Source: Bradyrhizobium roseum (lineage in GTDB: Bacteria; Pseudomonadota; Alphaproteobacteria; Rhizobiales; Xanthobacteraceae). From it: a stretch of DNA of 64,000 bases. The stretch is taken from NCBI RefSeq assembly GCF_030413175.1, contig NZ_CP129212.1, positions 2,542,001 through 2,606,000 of the forward strand. The letters run 5' to 3'. This document shows positions 29,870 to 37,549 of the stretch, piece after piece. Each line of letters begins with the position of its first letter. Positions within the stretch are counted from its first letter, which is position 1. The notes under the pieces are model-generated. The model was not told the origin of the DNA and did no database searches. It saw only the letters and a program-made list of their open reading frames with translations. The translations under genes and the position numbers were made by a program.

Positions 29870-29882
29870 TTGCGGCTCTTTT

Positions 29883-29945
29883 GAGCATGATCCTTCGGAA
29901 AACCGGCCCCCAGTTTTCCGGATGATGCATGGGCGCATGCCCATG
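29883..29945. repeat. Palindromic repeat (family D) and adjoining hairpin
   Basis: GAGCATGATCC, then CGGAAAAC and GTTTTCCG around a short CGG-rich loop, followed by GGATGATGC; a unit of about 46 bp. This matches a dispersed element I associate with Bradyrhizobium/Rhodopseudomonas intergenic regions. Directly after it CATGGGC-GCAT-GCCCATG (29928-29945) forms a second hairpin. There is no T-run, so an intrinsic terminator is not claimed. Confidence 0.6.
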
Positions 29946-30026
29946 TTTCCTGCCCACACGGTTTGTGGTTGACGCGATCCGGCGGCCGTCCCTTGATACC
30001 GATAGGGACAACCGCAGGAGAAAACC

Positions 30027-31481
30027 ATGCGGATCGAGGGAAGCCAGGAATTGACGGGCCCGCAGAACGGCCATGCGCAGCCGTCCAAATCGGGGCCGAC
30101 GGCCGAGCAGATCCTCGGGGAAATTCGCGACTATTGCCGCCAGACCCGAACCGCCGAGTCGACCTTTGGTCGGCTGGTGGTCAACGACGGCAAGCTGGTG
30201 TCGCGGCTGCGCGACGGTGCCCGGATCACCACCGGTACGCTCGACAAGGTTCGCGCCTATCTCGCCGAACACTTGCCTTCCGCGCCGGCCACGGCAGGCC
30301 AGCCGTCACCGGCTGCAAGGCCGCTGAACGCCGCGGTTGCCGCCAACGCCGTGGCGCCTTCGGGTTTTCGCTTCTTCGATAACCGGCAAAAATACCTGCT
30401 GTTCGTCTCGACCTGCAGCGAGAAGACCGAGGTCGGCCACCGCATTTCACTCGAACTCGGCAATCTGCAGCCGGCGCCGCCGGCGCTGCGGATCTTCGAT
30501 GCCGGGGTCGGCGACGGCACCGTGCTGTCGCGGGTGATGCGCGCGGTGCATGCGCGGTTTCCGACCATGCCGCTTTATGTTGTGGCCAAGGAGATCAGCT
30601 ACGAAGACGTCCGACTGACGCTGGAGAAGATGGCCGACCGCCTGTTCGAGCATCCCGCCACCGTGCTGGTCGTGACCAATCTCTATTACGCCGAGGCGCC
30701 GTGGCTGACGCCGCGCTCGGTGACGTCGGCGCAGGGCCTGATCTGGAAGGACGTCACGCTGACCGGCAACACTGCGCATGGTTTTGCCGAGCAGATCGGC
30801 GAGCTCGAAGGCTTTCTTGCCGAGAACTGGCGCGCCGGCATCAGCCCGACCACGGGCAATCCGGTCTATCAGCGGCCTGTCATCCTGACGCTGCGGCGCG
30901 AGGATCATTCGTTCCTCCTCGACCCGATCATGCCGCGGCCCGGCCGGGTGACAGCGGATTACGATTTGGTCATCGCCTCGCAGCCTTATCGCGCCCGCGC
31001 CAGCGTGGAATTCAAGGCTTCTAAGATTGTTACGCCGCTGGTGAGGTCACTGAGGCCGGGCGGGCGGCTGGTCGGCATTCATTCGCACGGCAAGGACCCG
31101 GGCATCGAAATCATCGACCAGGTCTGGCCGGGCGACGATCCTTTCAAGACCGACCGTTACGCCATCCTGCGCCAGGTCAAGCACGAGCTCGGCTCGGCTG
31201 CCCGGCACTACAATTTCAACGCCTCCTCCGACGCGCGCTCGATCTTCCGCTATCGGATGCACACGCTGCCGGACGAAGTCAGCGGGCCGATCGGCACCTC
31301 GACGCTGTTCGCAGCCTGGAACGCCGCGATCTATGTCGCGCAGATCGAGGACAACCGCCTGTCGGAAGTGGTCCGCGACGGCCGCTACCTCGAAGCCACC
31401 GACCGCGTATTGAAGAAGCACGGCGGCCTCTGGTTCAACGACGAAACCTACGTGATCTCGCGCCGCCGTGCGCCGGCTTGA
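30027..31481 (+). CDS. SAM-dependent methyltransferase with N-terminal HTH-like region
   Basis: 484 residues. Residues about 25-85 form a small helical segment (STFGRLVVNDGKLVSRLRDG) resembling stand-alone HTH proteins of rhizobia. From about residue 110 a class I methyltransferase-like fold follows: motif I DAGVGDGTVL (about 159-168), motif IV DLVIASQPYRA and post-motif SLRPGGRLVGIHSHG. A C-terminal domain contains FDN- and GPIGTSTLF-type segments. The substrate is unknown. GCAGGAG precedes ATG 30027. The next gene, an MTHFR-like protein, starts 13 bases after its stop, so both are co-expressed and the pair probably belongs to one-carbon metabolism. Confidence 0.7.
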   Translation: MRIEGSQELTGPQNGHAQPSKSGPTAEQILGEIRDYCRQTRTAESTFGRLVVNDGKLVSRLRDGARITTGTLDKVRAYLAEHLPSAPATAGQPSPAARPLNAAVAANAVAPSGFRFFDNRQKYLLFVSTCSEKTEVGHRISLELGNLQPAPPALRIFDAGVGDGTVLSRVMRAVHARFPTMPLYVVAKEISYEDVRLTLEKMADRLFEHPATVLVVTNLYYAEAPWLTPRSVTSAQGLIWKDVTLTGNTAHGFAEQIGELEGFLAENWRAGISPTTGNPVYQRPVILTLRREDHSFLLDPIMPRPGRVTADYDLVIASQPYRARASVEFKASKIVTPLVRSLRPGGRLVGIHSHGKDPGIEIIDQVWPGDDPFKTDRYAILRQVKHELGSAARHYNFNASSDARSIFRYRMHTLPDEVSGPIGTSTLFAAWNAAIYVAQIEDNRLSEVVRDGRYLEATDRVLKKHGGLWFNDETYVISRRRAPA

Positions 31482-31494
31482 TTGGGAGGCACCC

Positions 31495-32400
31495 GTGACC
31501 ATTGCGGAGCATGCGTCTGGATTGACGGAGATGCTGTCTTCGGCTTCCGTCGAAGTCTCCTCGCGCGGGCATCAGCTGACGGACCTGCGCAACAATTTCG
31601 CAGCCGGCATCGACGTCACCATCACGTACCTGCCTGGCGATAATTATCGCCGCAATGTTGCAACGGCTGCCATGCTCCGCCGCGCCGGCTTCAATCCGGT
31701 GCCGCATATCGCAGCGCGCGAGATGCCCTCGCGGGAAGCGCTCGATGACTTCCTGGCTCGCGCACGGGGCGAAGCCGATGTCACGCGCATTCTCCTGATC
31801 GCGGGCGATGTCGCCGCGGCGAGAGGGCCGTTCAAATCGGCGGCCGATGTCCGCGCCAGCGGACTGATCGAGGCGCAAGGGATTGCCTCCGTCAGCGTGG
31901 CCGGTCATCCCGAAGGCCATCCATTCCTCAAGCCGCCCGATGCGCTGAATGCGCTCGGCAGCTGGCGCGACTGGGGACGGCAGACCGGGATACGCGTCGA
32001 CGCCCTCACGCAATTCTGCTTCGAGAGCGGTCCGATCCTGCAATGGATGGCCGACCTTGACCGCGTCGGCATTGATCTCCCCGTCATCGTCGGTCTGGCC
32101 GGCCCGGCCACGCCGGCGACCTTGACAAGGTTCGCGCTCCGCTGCGGCATCGGCACTTCCATGCGCGCGCTGCGGGCCCAGATCGGCCGGTTTGGACGGC
32201 TGTTGACGGATACCGGTCCCGACGAAGTCGTCAGGGGATTGCGCTCTGCGCCGGCGGCCGCAACGGCATCGATCGCCGGCTTTCACCTGTTCCCGTTCGG
32301 CGGCCTGCGCAAGGCCGGAGACTTGCTACGCCAATACCACTGCGACCCGTCCAGCGTCGAGCGGGGGGCGATGTCGGGCGTTGGGTTTCAGAACCCTTAA
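31495..32400 (+). CDS. Methylenetetrahydrofolate reductase-like protein
   Basis: 301 residues, a TIM-barrel protein of the MTHFR family that handles the 5,10-methylene-THF/5-methyl-THF step with FAD. Visible parts are DVTITYLPGDNYRRNVATAAMLRRAGF near residues 40-65, the barrel strand HIAAREM, LIAGDVA, TQFCFESG and VPVIVGLAGPATPATL-type strands. It is short and divergent from MetF, so a specialised role (for example in a demethylation route) is possible. The GTG start at 31495 is supported by GGGAGG five bases upstream, while an in-frame ATG at 31468 would overlap the methyltransferase gene. Second gene of a two-gene unit. Confidence 0.78.
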   Translation: MTIAEHASGLTEMLSSASVEVSSRGHQLTDLRNNFAAGIDVTITYLPGDNYRRNVATAAMLRRAGFNPVPHIAAREMPSREALDDFLARARGEADVTRILLIAGDVAAARGPFKSAADVRASGLIEAQGIASVSVAGHPEGHPFLKPPDALNALGSWRDWGRQTGIRVDALTQFCFESGPILQWMADLDRVGIDLPVIVGLAGPATPATLTRFALRCGIGTSMRALRAQIGRFGRLLTDTGPDEVVRGLRSAPAAATASIAGFHLFPFGGLRKAGDLLRQYHCDPSSVERGAMSGVGFQNP

Positions 32401-32782
32401 GAGCGGTGACCATCCTTGATCGCGGCGATCAGCGCCGGGTCGGTGCGCGCCAGCCGCGCGCCCTACGCTTGCCGGGCGCGATAGCGGCAGCAGCATACTG
32501 TGTCGCGTCGGTATTGGCGTTCGCGCTGGATAATAGTCTGACTGTTGTCCGGACAGTCGCGTTGACCGTCGATTTGAGCGTTCCTCGCTGGCGACGGCAT
32601 TGCTTCGCACGCGGCGCGGCCGGCAGACCGCCGGTAGAAGTAAGGCGCGGGAAGGGCGGCATCCTCCGGATACATTGCCCCGTCGGTTCGCTGACGCAGC
32701 CGGTCTATCGAACCGGAAGGTGCTGCGATTTGACTAATCATCCGTCGGCTCGGAATATCCCGTAGTCCTCTGGAATCACTTC
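32401..32782. other. Intergenic stretch with one inverted repeat
   Basis: No convincing gene; the frame at 32406-32765 lacks a family, coding character and a good start. One inverted repeat, GACTGT-N7-ACAGTC (32540-32558), could be an operator. The promoter of the FAD oxidoreductase at 32783 must lie in this region. Confidence 0.45.
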
Positions 32783-34381
32783 ATGCGAAAATTTTCACAA
32801 CAATTCAAAACCGGCGTGTCCGTTGCCGCCGTGGTCGTGGTGCTGCTGGGGGTCTACAGCTATCGCAAGCTGCAGGCGCTGGCGGCCGATCCCACCGGGG
32901 AAAAAGATTGCGGGCCGGCGGTCGGCGGCGGCGAGCCGGCGAAGCTCGATCTGGAGCGGATCAAGGCGATCGCGCCGCTGAAGGATGTGAAATGGTCGCA
33001 GCTTGGCGGCAGCATCAATGATGCGAGCTGCCTCAACAGGACCGAAATCTATGGTGTGGTCGACGTGCGCAGCGTCGACGATATCGCCAGGACGCTGACC
33101 TTTGCGCGCGACAACAAGCTCTCGGTGACGACATCAGGCGTGCGCCACAGCATGGGCGGGCATGCCTTCCGCAAGGGCGGCATCGTGCTCGACATGCGCG
33201 GCTTCAACAAGATCGTGCTGAATGAGAGCGCGCGTTCTGTCACGGTGCAGCCGGGCGCGACCTGGCACGACATCCAGAACGTGCTGCACCCGCGCTTTGC
33301 GGTCCGCGCCATGCAGTCGACCGATATCTTTACGGTCGGCGGCTCGATCTCGGTTAATGCCCACGGCATGGACCATCAGGCCGGCGCGCTCGCCAAGTCG
33401 ATCAAGTCGATGAAGGTAATGCTGGCGGATGGCTCATTGAAGACGGTATCGGCGACCGAGAATCCCGACCTGTTCAATCTCGTGGTCGGCGGTTACGGCC
33501 TGTTCGGCGTGATCATCGAGGCCGAACTCGATATCGCGGACAATCTGGTCTACCAGACCGGCCGGCGCGTGATGGACTACAAGGAATTCCCCGCGCTGTT
33601 CGCCGGCGAGATCGAGAAGAACGCCGATATCGGCCTGATGTACGGCCATCTCTCCACCGCGCCGAGCTCGTTCCTGAAGGAATTGCTGCTCTATACCTAC
33701 ACCAAAGTGGACGGCAGCGACTTCAAGCGACAGCCGCTCGGCGAGGTGTCCGGCGTCAAGCTGCGCCGGTTGACCGTCAATCTCTCCAAGCAGGGCGCGC
33801 TGTTCCAGGAGATGAAGTGGTTGTCGGAAAAGCACATCGAGCACCGCATGGAAAACTGCACGGTGACACGCGCACAGGCGATCGGATCGGCGGAGGCCTG
33901 CCTCGTCAACCGCAACGACCCGATGCACGATTCCGTGCCTTACCTGCGCAACGCGCTGCCTGACGACACCGACATCCTGCACGAATACTTCATTCCGCGC
34001 AGCCAGTTCGTATCGTTCGTCGACGGCATGCGCAAGGTGCTGACCGACAACAAGACCAATCTGCTGAACGCCTCGGTGCGCGTCGTGCATCAGGAAAACA
34101 ATTTTTTGACCTACTCGCCGGAGCCGGCATTCTCGCTGGTGCTCTACATCAACCAGACCACGGACGATGAAGGCAACCGGCGGATGAAGAAGGCGACCGA
34201 GGACCTGATCGACCTCACCATCGCGCACAAGGGAAGGTTTTTCCTGCCGTATCAGCTCTATTATTCGAAGGATCAGTTGCAGCGGTCCTACCCGCAGATC
34301 AACGACTTCTTCGCGGCGAAGCGGAAGTATGATCCGGGTGAGCTGTTCACCAACACGTTTTATCAGAAGTATGCGTCGTAG
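32783..34381 (+). CDS. Membrane-anchored FAD-binding oxidoreductase
   Basis: 532 residues. An N-terminal hydrophobic segment (about residues 11-26) suggests an anchor or uncleaved signal. The FAD_binding_4 domain follows: VVDVRSVDDIARTLTFARD, then SGVRHSMGGHAF (loop of the VAO/PCMH fold) and GGSISVNAHGMDH. The C-terminal part (FIPRSQFVSFVDGM; DDEGNRRMKKATEDL) resembles aldonolactone oxidase/alditol oxidase relatives, which oxidise sugar lactones or alditols. The His of RHS could hold flavin covalently. Substrate and acceptor are unknown. It is a single gene, and a palindromic repeat lies immediately downstream (34386-34476). Confidence 0.82.
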   Translation: MRKFSQQFKTGVSVAAVVVVLLGVYSYRKLQALAADPTGEKDCGPAVGGGEPAKLDLERIKAIAPLKDVKWSQLGGSINDASCLNRTEIYGVVDVRSVDDIARTLTFARDNKLSVTTSGVRHSMGGHAFRKGGIVLDMRGFNKIVLNESARSVTVQPGATWHDIQNVLHPRFAVRAMQSTDIFTVGGSISVNAHGMDHQAGALAKSIKSMKVMLADGSLKTVSATENPDLFNLVVGGYGLFGVIIEAELDIADNLVYQTGRRVMDYKEFPALFAGEIEKNADIGLMYGHLSTAPSSFLKELLLYTYTKVDGSDFKRQPLGEVSGVKLRRLTVNLSKQGALFQEMKWLSEKHIEHRMENCTVTRAQAIGSAEACLVNRNDPMHDSVPYLRNALPDDTDILHEYFIPRSQFVSFVDGMRKVLTDNKTNLLNASVRVVHQENNFLTYSPEPAFSLVLYINQTTDDEGNRRMKKATEDLIDLTIAHKGRFFLPYQLYYSKDQLQRSYPQINDFFAAKRKYDPGELFTNTFYQKYAS

Positions 34382-34385
34382 ACCT

Positions 34386-34476
34386 CATCGTGATTGCCAG
34401 GAGCGAAGCGACGACGCAATCCAGCTCTTACTTAGCTCAAAGATGGATTGCTGCGCTTCGCCCGCAAGGACGGTGA
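34386..34476. repeat. Palindromic repeat family B copy 2, overlapping a gene end
   Basis: Arms GATTGCCAGGAGCGAAG...CAATCCAG and ATGGATTGCTGCGCTTCG...GCAAGGACGGTGA correspond to copy 1 at 9937-10014. The right half overlaps the last codons of the minus-strand gene 34432-34797 and supplies its stop. Confidence 0.75.
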
Positions 34477-34797
34477 TAGGCCGCTGCAGCCGCCGGCCTG
34501 TTCGGCGTCCAGGACCAGCAGCGCGCCCGCTGCATAGAGGCGGGCGACAAAGCCGGCGTCATCGGAACGCGCGATGGTGACGTAGTCGTTCGAGGCAAGG
34601 ATGCGGCCGTTGGCTCGGGTGATCGCGGCTAGCGCTTGTGACTGTGGACCGATAACGGCCATCGATTTGCCGGGAGCGGATCCAAAAGTCAGCGCAACGA
34701 CAACAGCAAGCCAGCCCAAGACGACAAGAGCAGTCGCGCCGGTGATGCGGCCCAGCGGCAATGTCCGGTTCTGCTGCTGAGGCCCCTCAGTAATCAT
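34432..34797 (-). CDS. Small membrane protein, unknown; C-terminus derived from repeat
   Basis: 121 residues. One membrane segment at about residues 19-39 (ATALVVLGWLAVVVALTFG) is followed by a domain of some 60 residues (QALAAITRANGRILASNDY; ARLYAAGALLVLDAEQAGG), presumably periplasmic. The final LSPSLRAKRSNPSLS is the translation of the family B palindromic repeat, so the natural C-terminus was probably different or ended before GGCSG. ATG 34797 overlaps the stop of the upstream gene by 11 bases. Third gene of an operon with 34787-35884 and 35877-36299. Family not recognised. Confidence 0.6.
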   Translation of the reverse strand: MITEGPQQQNRTLPLGRITGATALVVLGWLAVVVALTFGSAPGKSMAVIGPQSQALAAITRANGRILASNDYVTIARSDDAGFVARLYAAGALLVLDAEQAGGCSGLSPSLRAKRSNPSLS

Positions 34798-35884
34798 AGA
34801 AATGCTCGATGCTTGCGCCTTTGGTCTTGAGGTCGCGGTTGATGTCGACAAGTTGGCCGACCCTCGCTTTCAGGCCCGCGCGACGAAATCCGGGCCGGGC
34901 ATCCAGCTCAAGCGAAAACAGTTCAGTCGTACCCTTGATGTCGAGTTTCGCGGCATCGGGGGCAATCACGGTGATGAGCATGTCGTGATTGCCGGCGATC
35001 TCCGCAAGTCTGATGCCCTGATCCAGCAGGCCCTGCAGGATTTCGCCGAACGCCTTGTAGCGCGGTGCCTGCACCAGCTGCCATTGCGCATCGAGCGCAC
35101 GGATCGGTTTGATGCGCGGTTCCTTGGCCAGGGCCTGGGGCGATGCTGCGACCACGAACATGATATCGCGCGGCTCGTTGTCGCCGCCGGCATCAAGCGC
35201 CTTCTGGATCAGCGAGGCGTAGCCGATCTTGACGAAATAATCCGCGCCGAGCGCAAAATGGCGCTCCCAGCTGCGCAACGGGCTCGGCGTCGGCGCCGAG
35301 ATCGCCATCAGGCCGTCGAGCTTTTCGCGGAACGGATATTTGTACCATGGGACGGTGTAGAGGAAGGCGGCGTAATCTTGCAGCACGGCGCGGCCGAACT
35401 CGTCCTGCGGGGTCAGCTTGTCGCCCCTGATCCACTCGAACGCGCGACCAACGGTGTTCTCGTAGAATCCCTTGACGGCGTATTCGACGGAATAGCTGAT
35501 GCCGATGATGTAGATCATCGTCTTCACTTCGGTCAGCGATTCACCCGTCGCGGGCACCGCGCGGTTGATGGTGCAGAAACTCCGCCAGAACCCGAAGATG
35601 TGACCGAGATAGCCGAACTGGCTTTCGCTGGCGCGATCGAGGAAGCGGCCGAAGTCCTCGAAGGAATAGACGATGTACCATTCGGGGAAGGTGAAGAAGG
35701 TATTGTTCAGCTTGCGCCGGTAGCCGGGCTCGTCGATCGCCGGCAGGGTTACCGCCGATGCATTGGTCGATGCGACGGCGGAGGAGGGGCGGCACGTGCC
35801 CTCAATGTAGACGAGCGGCAAAAACACCGTCAGCGCGATCAGGATCGCGATGACAGCCAGGAAGCGGCGTAACCACTTAAGCAT
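34787..35884 (-). CDS. Unknown membrane-anchored protein
   Basis: 365 residues. An N-terminal membrane segment (about residues 8-26) precedes an otherwise soluble domain rich in aromatic residues (NTFFTFPEWYIVYSFEDFG; FGFWRSFCTIN; IIGISYSVEYAVKGFYENT). The C-terminal half has alpha/beta texture (IMFVVAASPQALAKEP; DMLITVIAPDAAKLDI; TELFSLELDARPGF). I do not know the family. The strong conservation-like clustering of Trp, Tyr and Phe suggests a real binding surface. ATG 35884 overlaps the upstream gene by 8 bases, and the downstream small membrane protein overlaps this one by 11, so the three are co-translated. Confidence 0.7.
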   Translation of the reverse strand: MLKWLRRFLAVIAILIALTVFLPLVYIEGTCRPSSAVASTNASAVTLPAIDEPGYRRKLNNTFFTFPEWYIVYSFEDFGRFLDRASESQFGYLGHIFGFWRSFCTINRAVPATGESLTEVKTMIYIIGISYSVEYAVKGFYENTVGRAFEWIRGDKLTPQDEFGRAVLQDYAAFLYTVPWYKYPFREKLDGLMAISAPTPSPLRSWERHFALGADYFVKIGYASLIQKALDAGGDNEPRDIMFVVAASPQALAKEPRIKPIRALDAQWQLVQAPRYKAFGEILQGLLDQGIRLAEIAGNHDMLITVIAPDAAKLDIKGTTELFSLELDARPGFRRAGLKARVGQLVDINRDLKTKGASIEHFYDY

Positions 35885-36299
35885 GCGCAACCGACCGCGT
35901 CCGCGGCGCCAGCCCATAGCCGATCAGGATCGCCACGCCGCCGAGGCCGAGATGCGGCGCATTGGCGAAGAACCGCGTCGCGAGCGGCAAATCGAGGACG
36001 CCGTTGATCAAGATGCCGAAATCGAGATAGCCGCTGCCGGTCAGCAGGCCGAGCACGCCATCGGCAAAGTAGAACGCACCGAACAGTCGGAAGAACAATT
36101 CCGAGGCGCGGCGCGAGGTGATCGCCGCGGCTGCCGCCCACAGCGCCGAAACCAGATGCAGCCCGTCGGCGTACCAGGTGCGGCGGAACAGGCCGAAGAT
36201 CATGTCGTTGGCGTCGATGAAAGCCGGGATATAGCCGGTGAGGATCACGAAGCCGAGCAGGGCGGCATAGCCCCAGGCGCATAGTCTGATGATGTCCAT
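35877..36299 (-). CDS. Unknown four-helix membrane protein
   Basis: 140 residues, mostly membrane: about four helices (7-27, 48-62, 66-86, 113-130) with RRTWYADGLHLVS and ASELFFRLFGAFYF between them. It resembles small DUF4383/DoxX-size membrane proteins in organisation but no signature could be confirmed. ATG 36299 follows GGAG by five bases. First gene of the three-gene operon ending at 34432; the promoter should lie in 36300-36346 or within the upstream hydrolase gene. Confidence 0.7.
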   Translation of the reverse strand: MDIIRLCAWGYAALLGFVILTGYIPAFIDANDMIFGLFRRTWYADGLHLVSALWAAAAAITSRRASELFFRLFGAFYFADGVLGLLTGSGYLDFGILINGVLDLPLATRFFANAPHLGLGGVAILIGYGLAPRTRSVAHA

Positions 36300-36346
36300 G
36301 ATGTCTCCGGCGGCGATCTTCGGGGCATGTCGAATCTCGGGCTATT

Positions 36347-37315
36347 TTAAAGTTTTCCGAGGGTCTTGAGCAGGGCGTCGTTGAACATGGCGGGGTCTTC
36401 GATCTGCGGAATGTGGCCAAGTCCGGGCAGCAGGGTCAGGTTGGTTTGCGGTGGCAGCAGTGACCGCAGGTCAAGGGCCTGCTCAACGGGCGTGATCGTG
36501 TCCTTGTCGCCCCACAGGATGGCGACGGGGATTTGCAGCTTCGCATAGGCGGTACGGTCCGCGCTCGTCGCACCCGTGTCGGCGCCGAGAAAATAATACA
36601 GCCAGTCGGCGATGTCGCTCGTGCTGTCGCGCTGCGTCAGCGGCCGTTGCAGGATTGCGACATACTCCGGCAGCGCGCGCTCCTTCTTCGCGATCATCGA
36701 TTTGAGCAGTGGTTCTGTCGCCACCGGATTGGTGATGGTCAGCGACACCAGAATTTCGCGGATCCATTGCGGCCGGATCACCCAGGGTGCGTCCGATGGC
36801 GCGGCCATCAATCCGAGCGCCGCGTCGACCAGCACCAGCGCGCGCGCCCGGTCCGGATAGCGCATCGCGAGTTCAGTCGCCGCACCGGCGCCGAAGGAAT
36901 GACCGACGATGATGGCGGGCGGCGCCTTCAGCGCGCCCAGCACATCGCTGATCCGGTCCGCCTGATCCTGTCGGGTGTAACGGCCGGGGCGGTCGGAAAA
37001 TCCAAACGGCGGTAGATCGAGCGCGATGACATGAAATCCGGCCGCTGCGAGTGCGTCGCTGGTGTGCCGCCACAGTTCGCTCCACGCCGCCGTGCCGTGA
37101 AACAGCACCACGGGAACGCCATCCGCCGGACCCTTCTCCTGCACGAACACGCCGCCGGAGCGCGTCGGCACCAGCTGGCCGGTGCGCGGCGCCAGTTGGG
37201 GGCGTGTGGCGGTTTCGCGTATCGACGCGGCGATGCGGAACGAGGCGATCACGAGGATCAAGGCCAGCAGCAAGACCAGCAGGCCGTTGCCCGACCAGCG
37301 CAGAAGTTTCGTCAC
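36347..37315 (-). CDS. Membrane-anchored alpha/beta hydrolase
   Basis: About 322 residues from the GTG at 37315, which is preceded by GAGG; an in-frame ATG at 37366 gives 339 residues. An N-terminal hydrophobic segment (NGLLVLLLALILVIASF) marks an anchor or signal, so the enzyme faces the periplasm. Catalytic marks are the oxyanion strand VVLFHGTAAW, the nucleophile elbow GHSFGAG, an acidic residue in LWGDKDTITP and the late His in PGLGHIPQIEDP. It resembles haloalkane dehalogenase/epoxide hydrolase-like esterases, but the substrate is unknown. It may be cotranscribed with the downstream operon (47 bases apart). Confidence 0.85.
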   Translation of the reverse strand: MTKLLRWSGNGLLVLLLALILVIASFRIAASIRETATRPQLAPRTGQLVPTRSGGVFVQEKGPADGVPVVLFHGTAAWSELWRHTSDALAAAGFHVIALDLPPFGFSDRPGRYTRQDQADRISDVLGALKAPPAIIVGHSFGAGAATELAMRYPDRARALVLVDAALGLMAAPSDAPWVIRPQWIREILVSLTITNPVATEPLLKSMIAKKERALPEYVAILQRPLTQRDSTSDIADWLYYFLGADTGATSADRTAYAKLQIPVAILWGDKDTITPVEQALDLRSLLPPQTNLTLLPGLGHIPQIEDPAMFNDALLKTLGKL

Positions 37316-37434
37316 CACGGGGCCTCGTAAAATCGATCGAAACGGGGGCGGAAACGGAAACTGCATGAGGCAAGCAAGATTGCTTGGCGACAGAATACAC
37401 CCGTCATGATCAGTGTCCGGTTAACACGCTTGCC

Positions 37435-37540
37435 GTCATTCCGGGATGGTCCGAAGGACCAGACCCGGAATCCATCTACCGGCATAACGTGCCGTCACGA
37501 TGGATTCCGGGTTCGATGCTTCGCATCGCCCCGGAATGAC
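37435..37540. repeat. Palindromic repeat family A copy 3
   Basis: Outer arms GTCATTCCGGG and CCCCGGAATGAC, inner arms GACCCGGAATCCATC and GATGGATTCCGGGTTC; 106 bp. It lies between the hydrolase and the TolC-type gene, ten bases beyond the latter's stop, where it could fold in the mRNA. Closest in structure to the copy within dnaE2. Confidence 0.9.
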
Positions 37541-37549
37541 GCGTGCCGT

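Noticed and set aside
32406..32765. 119-codon frame in the gap before the FAD oxidoreductase
   Set aside because: Low-complexity Arg/Ala composition and no recognisable domain; coding is not supported.
37435..37540. Family A repeat as an intrinsic terminator of the TolC-type gene
   Set aside because: The palindrome can fold, but no T-run follows on the relevant strand.
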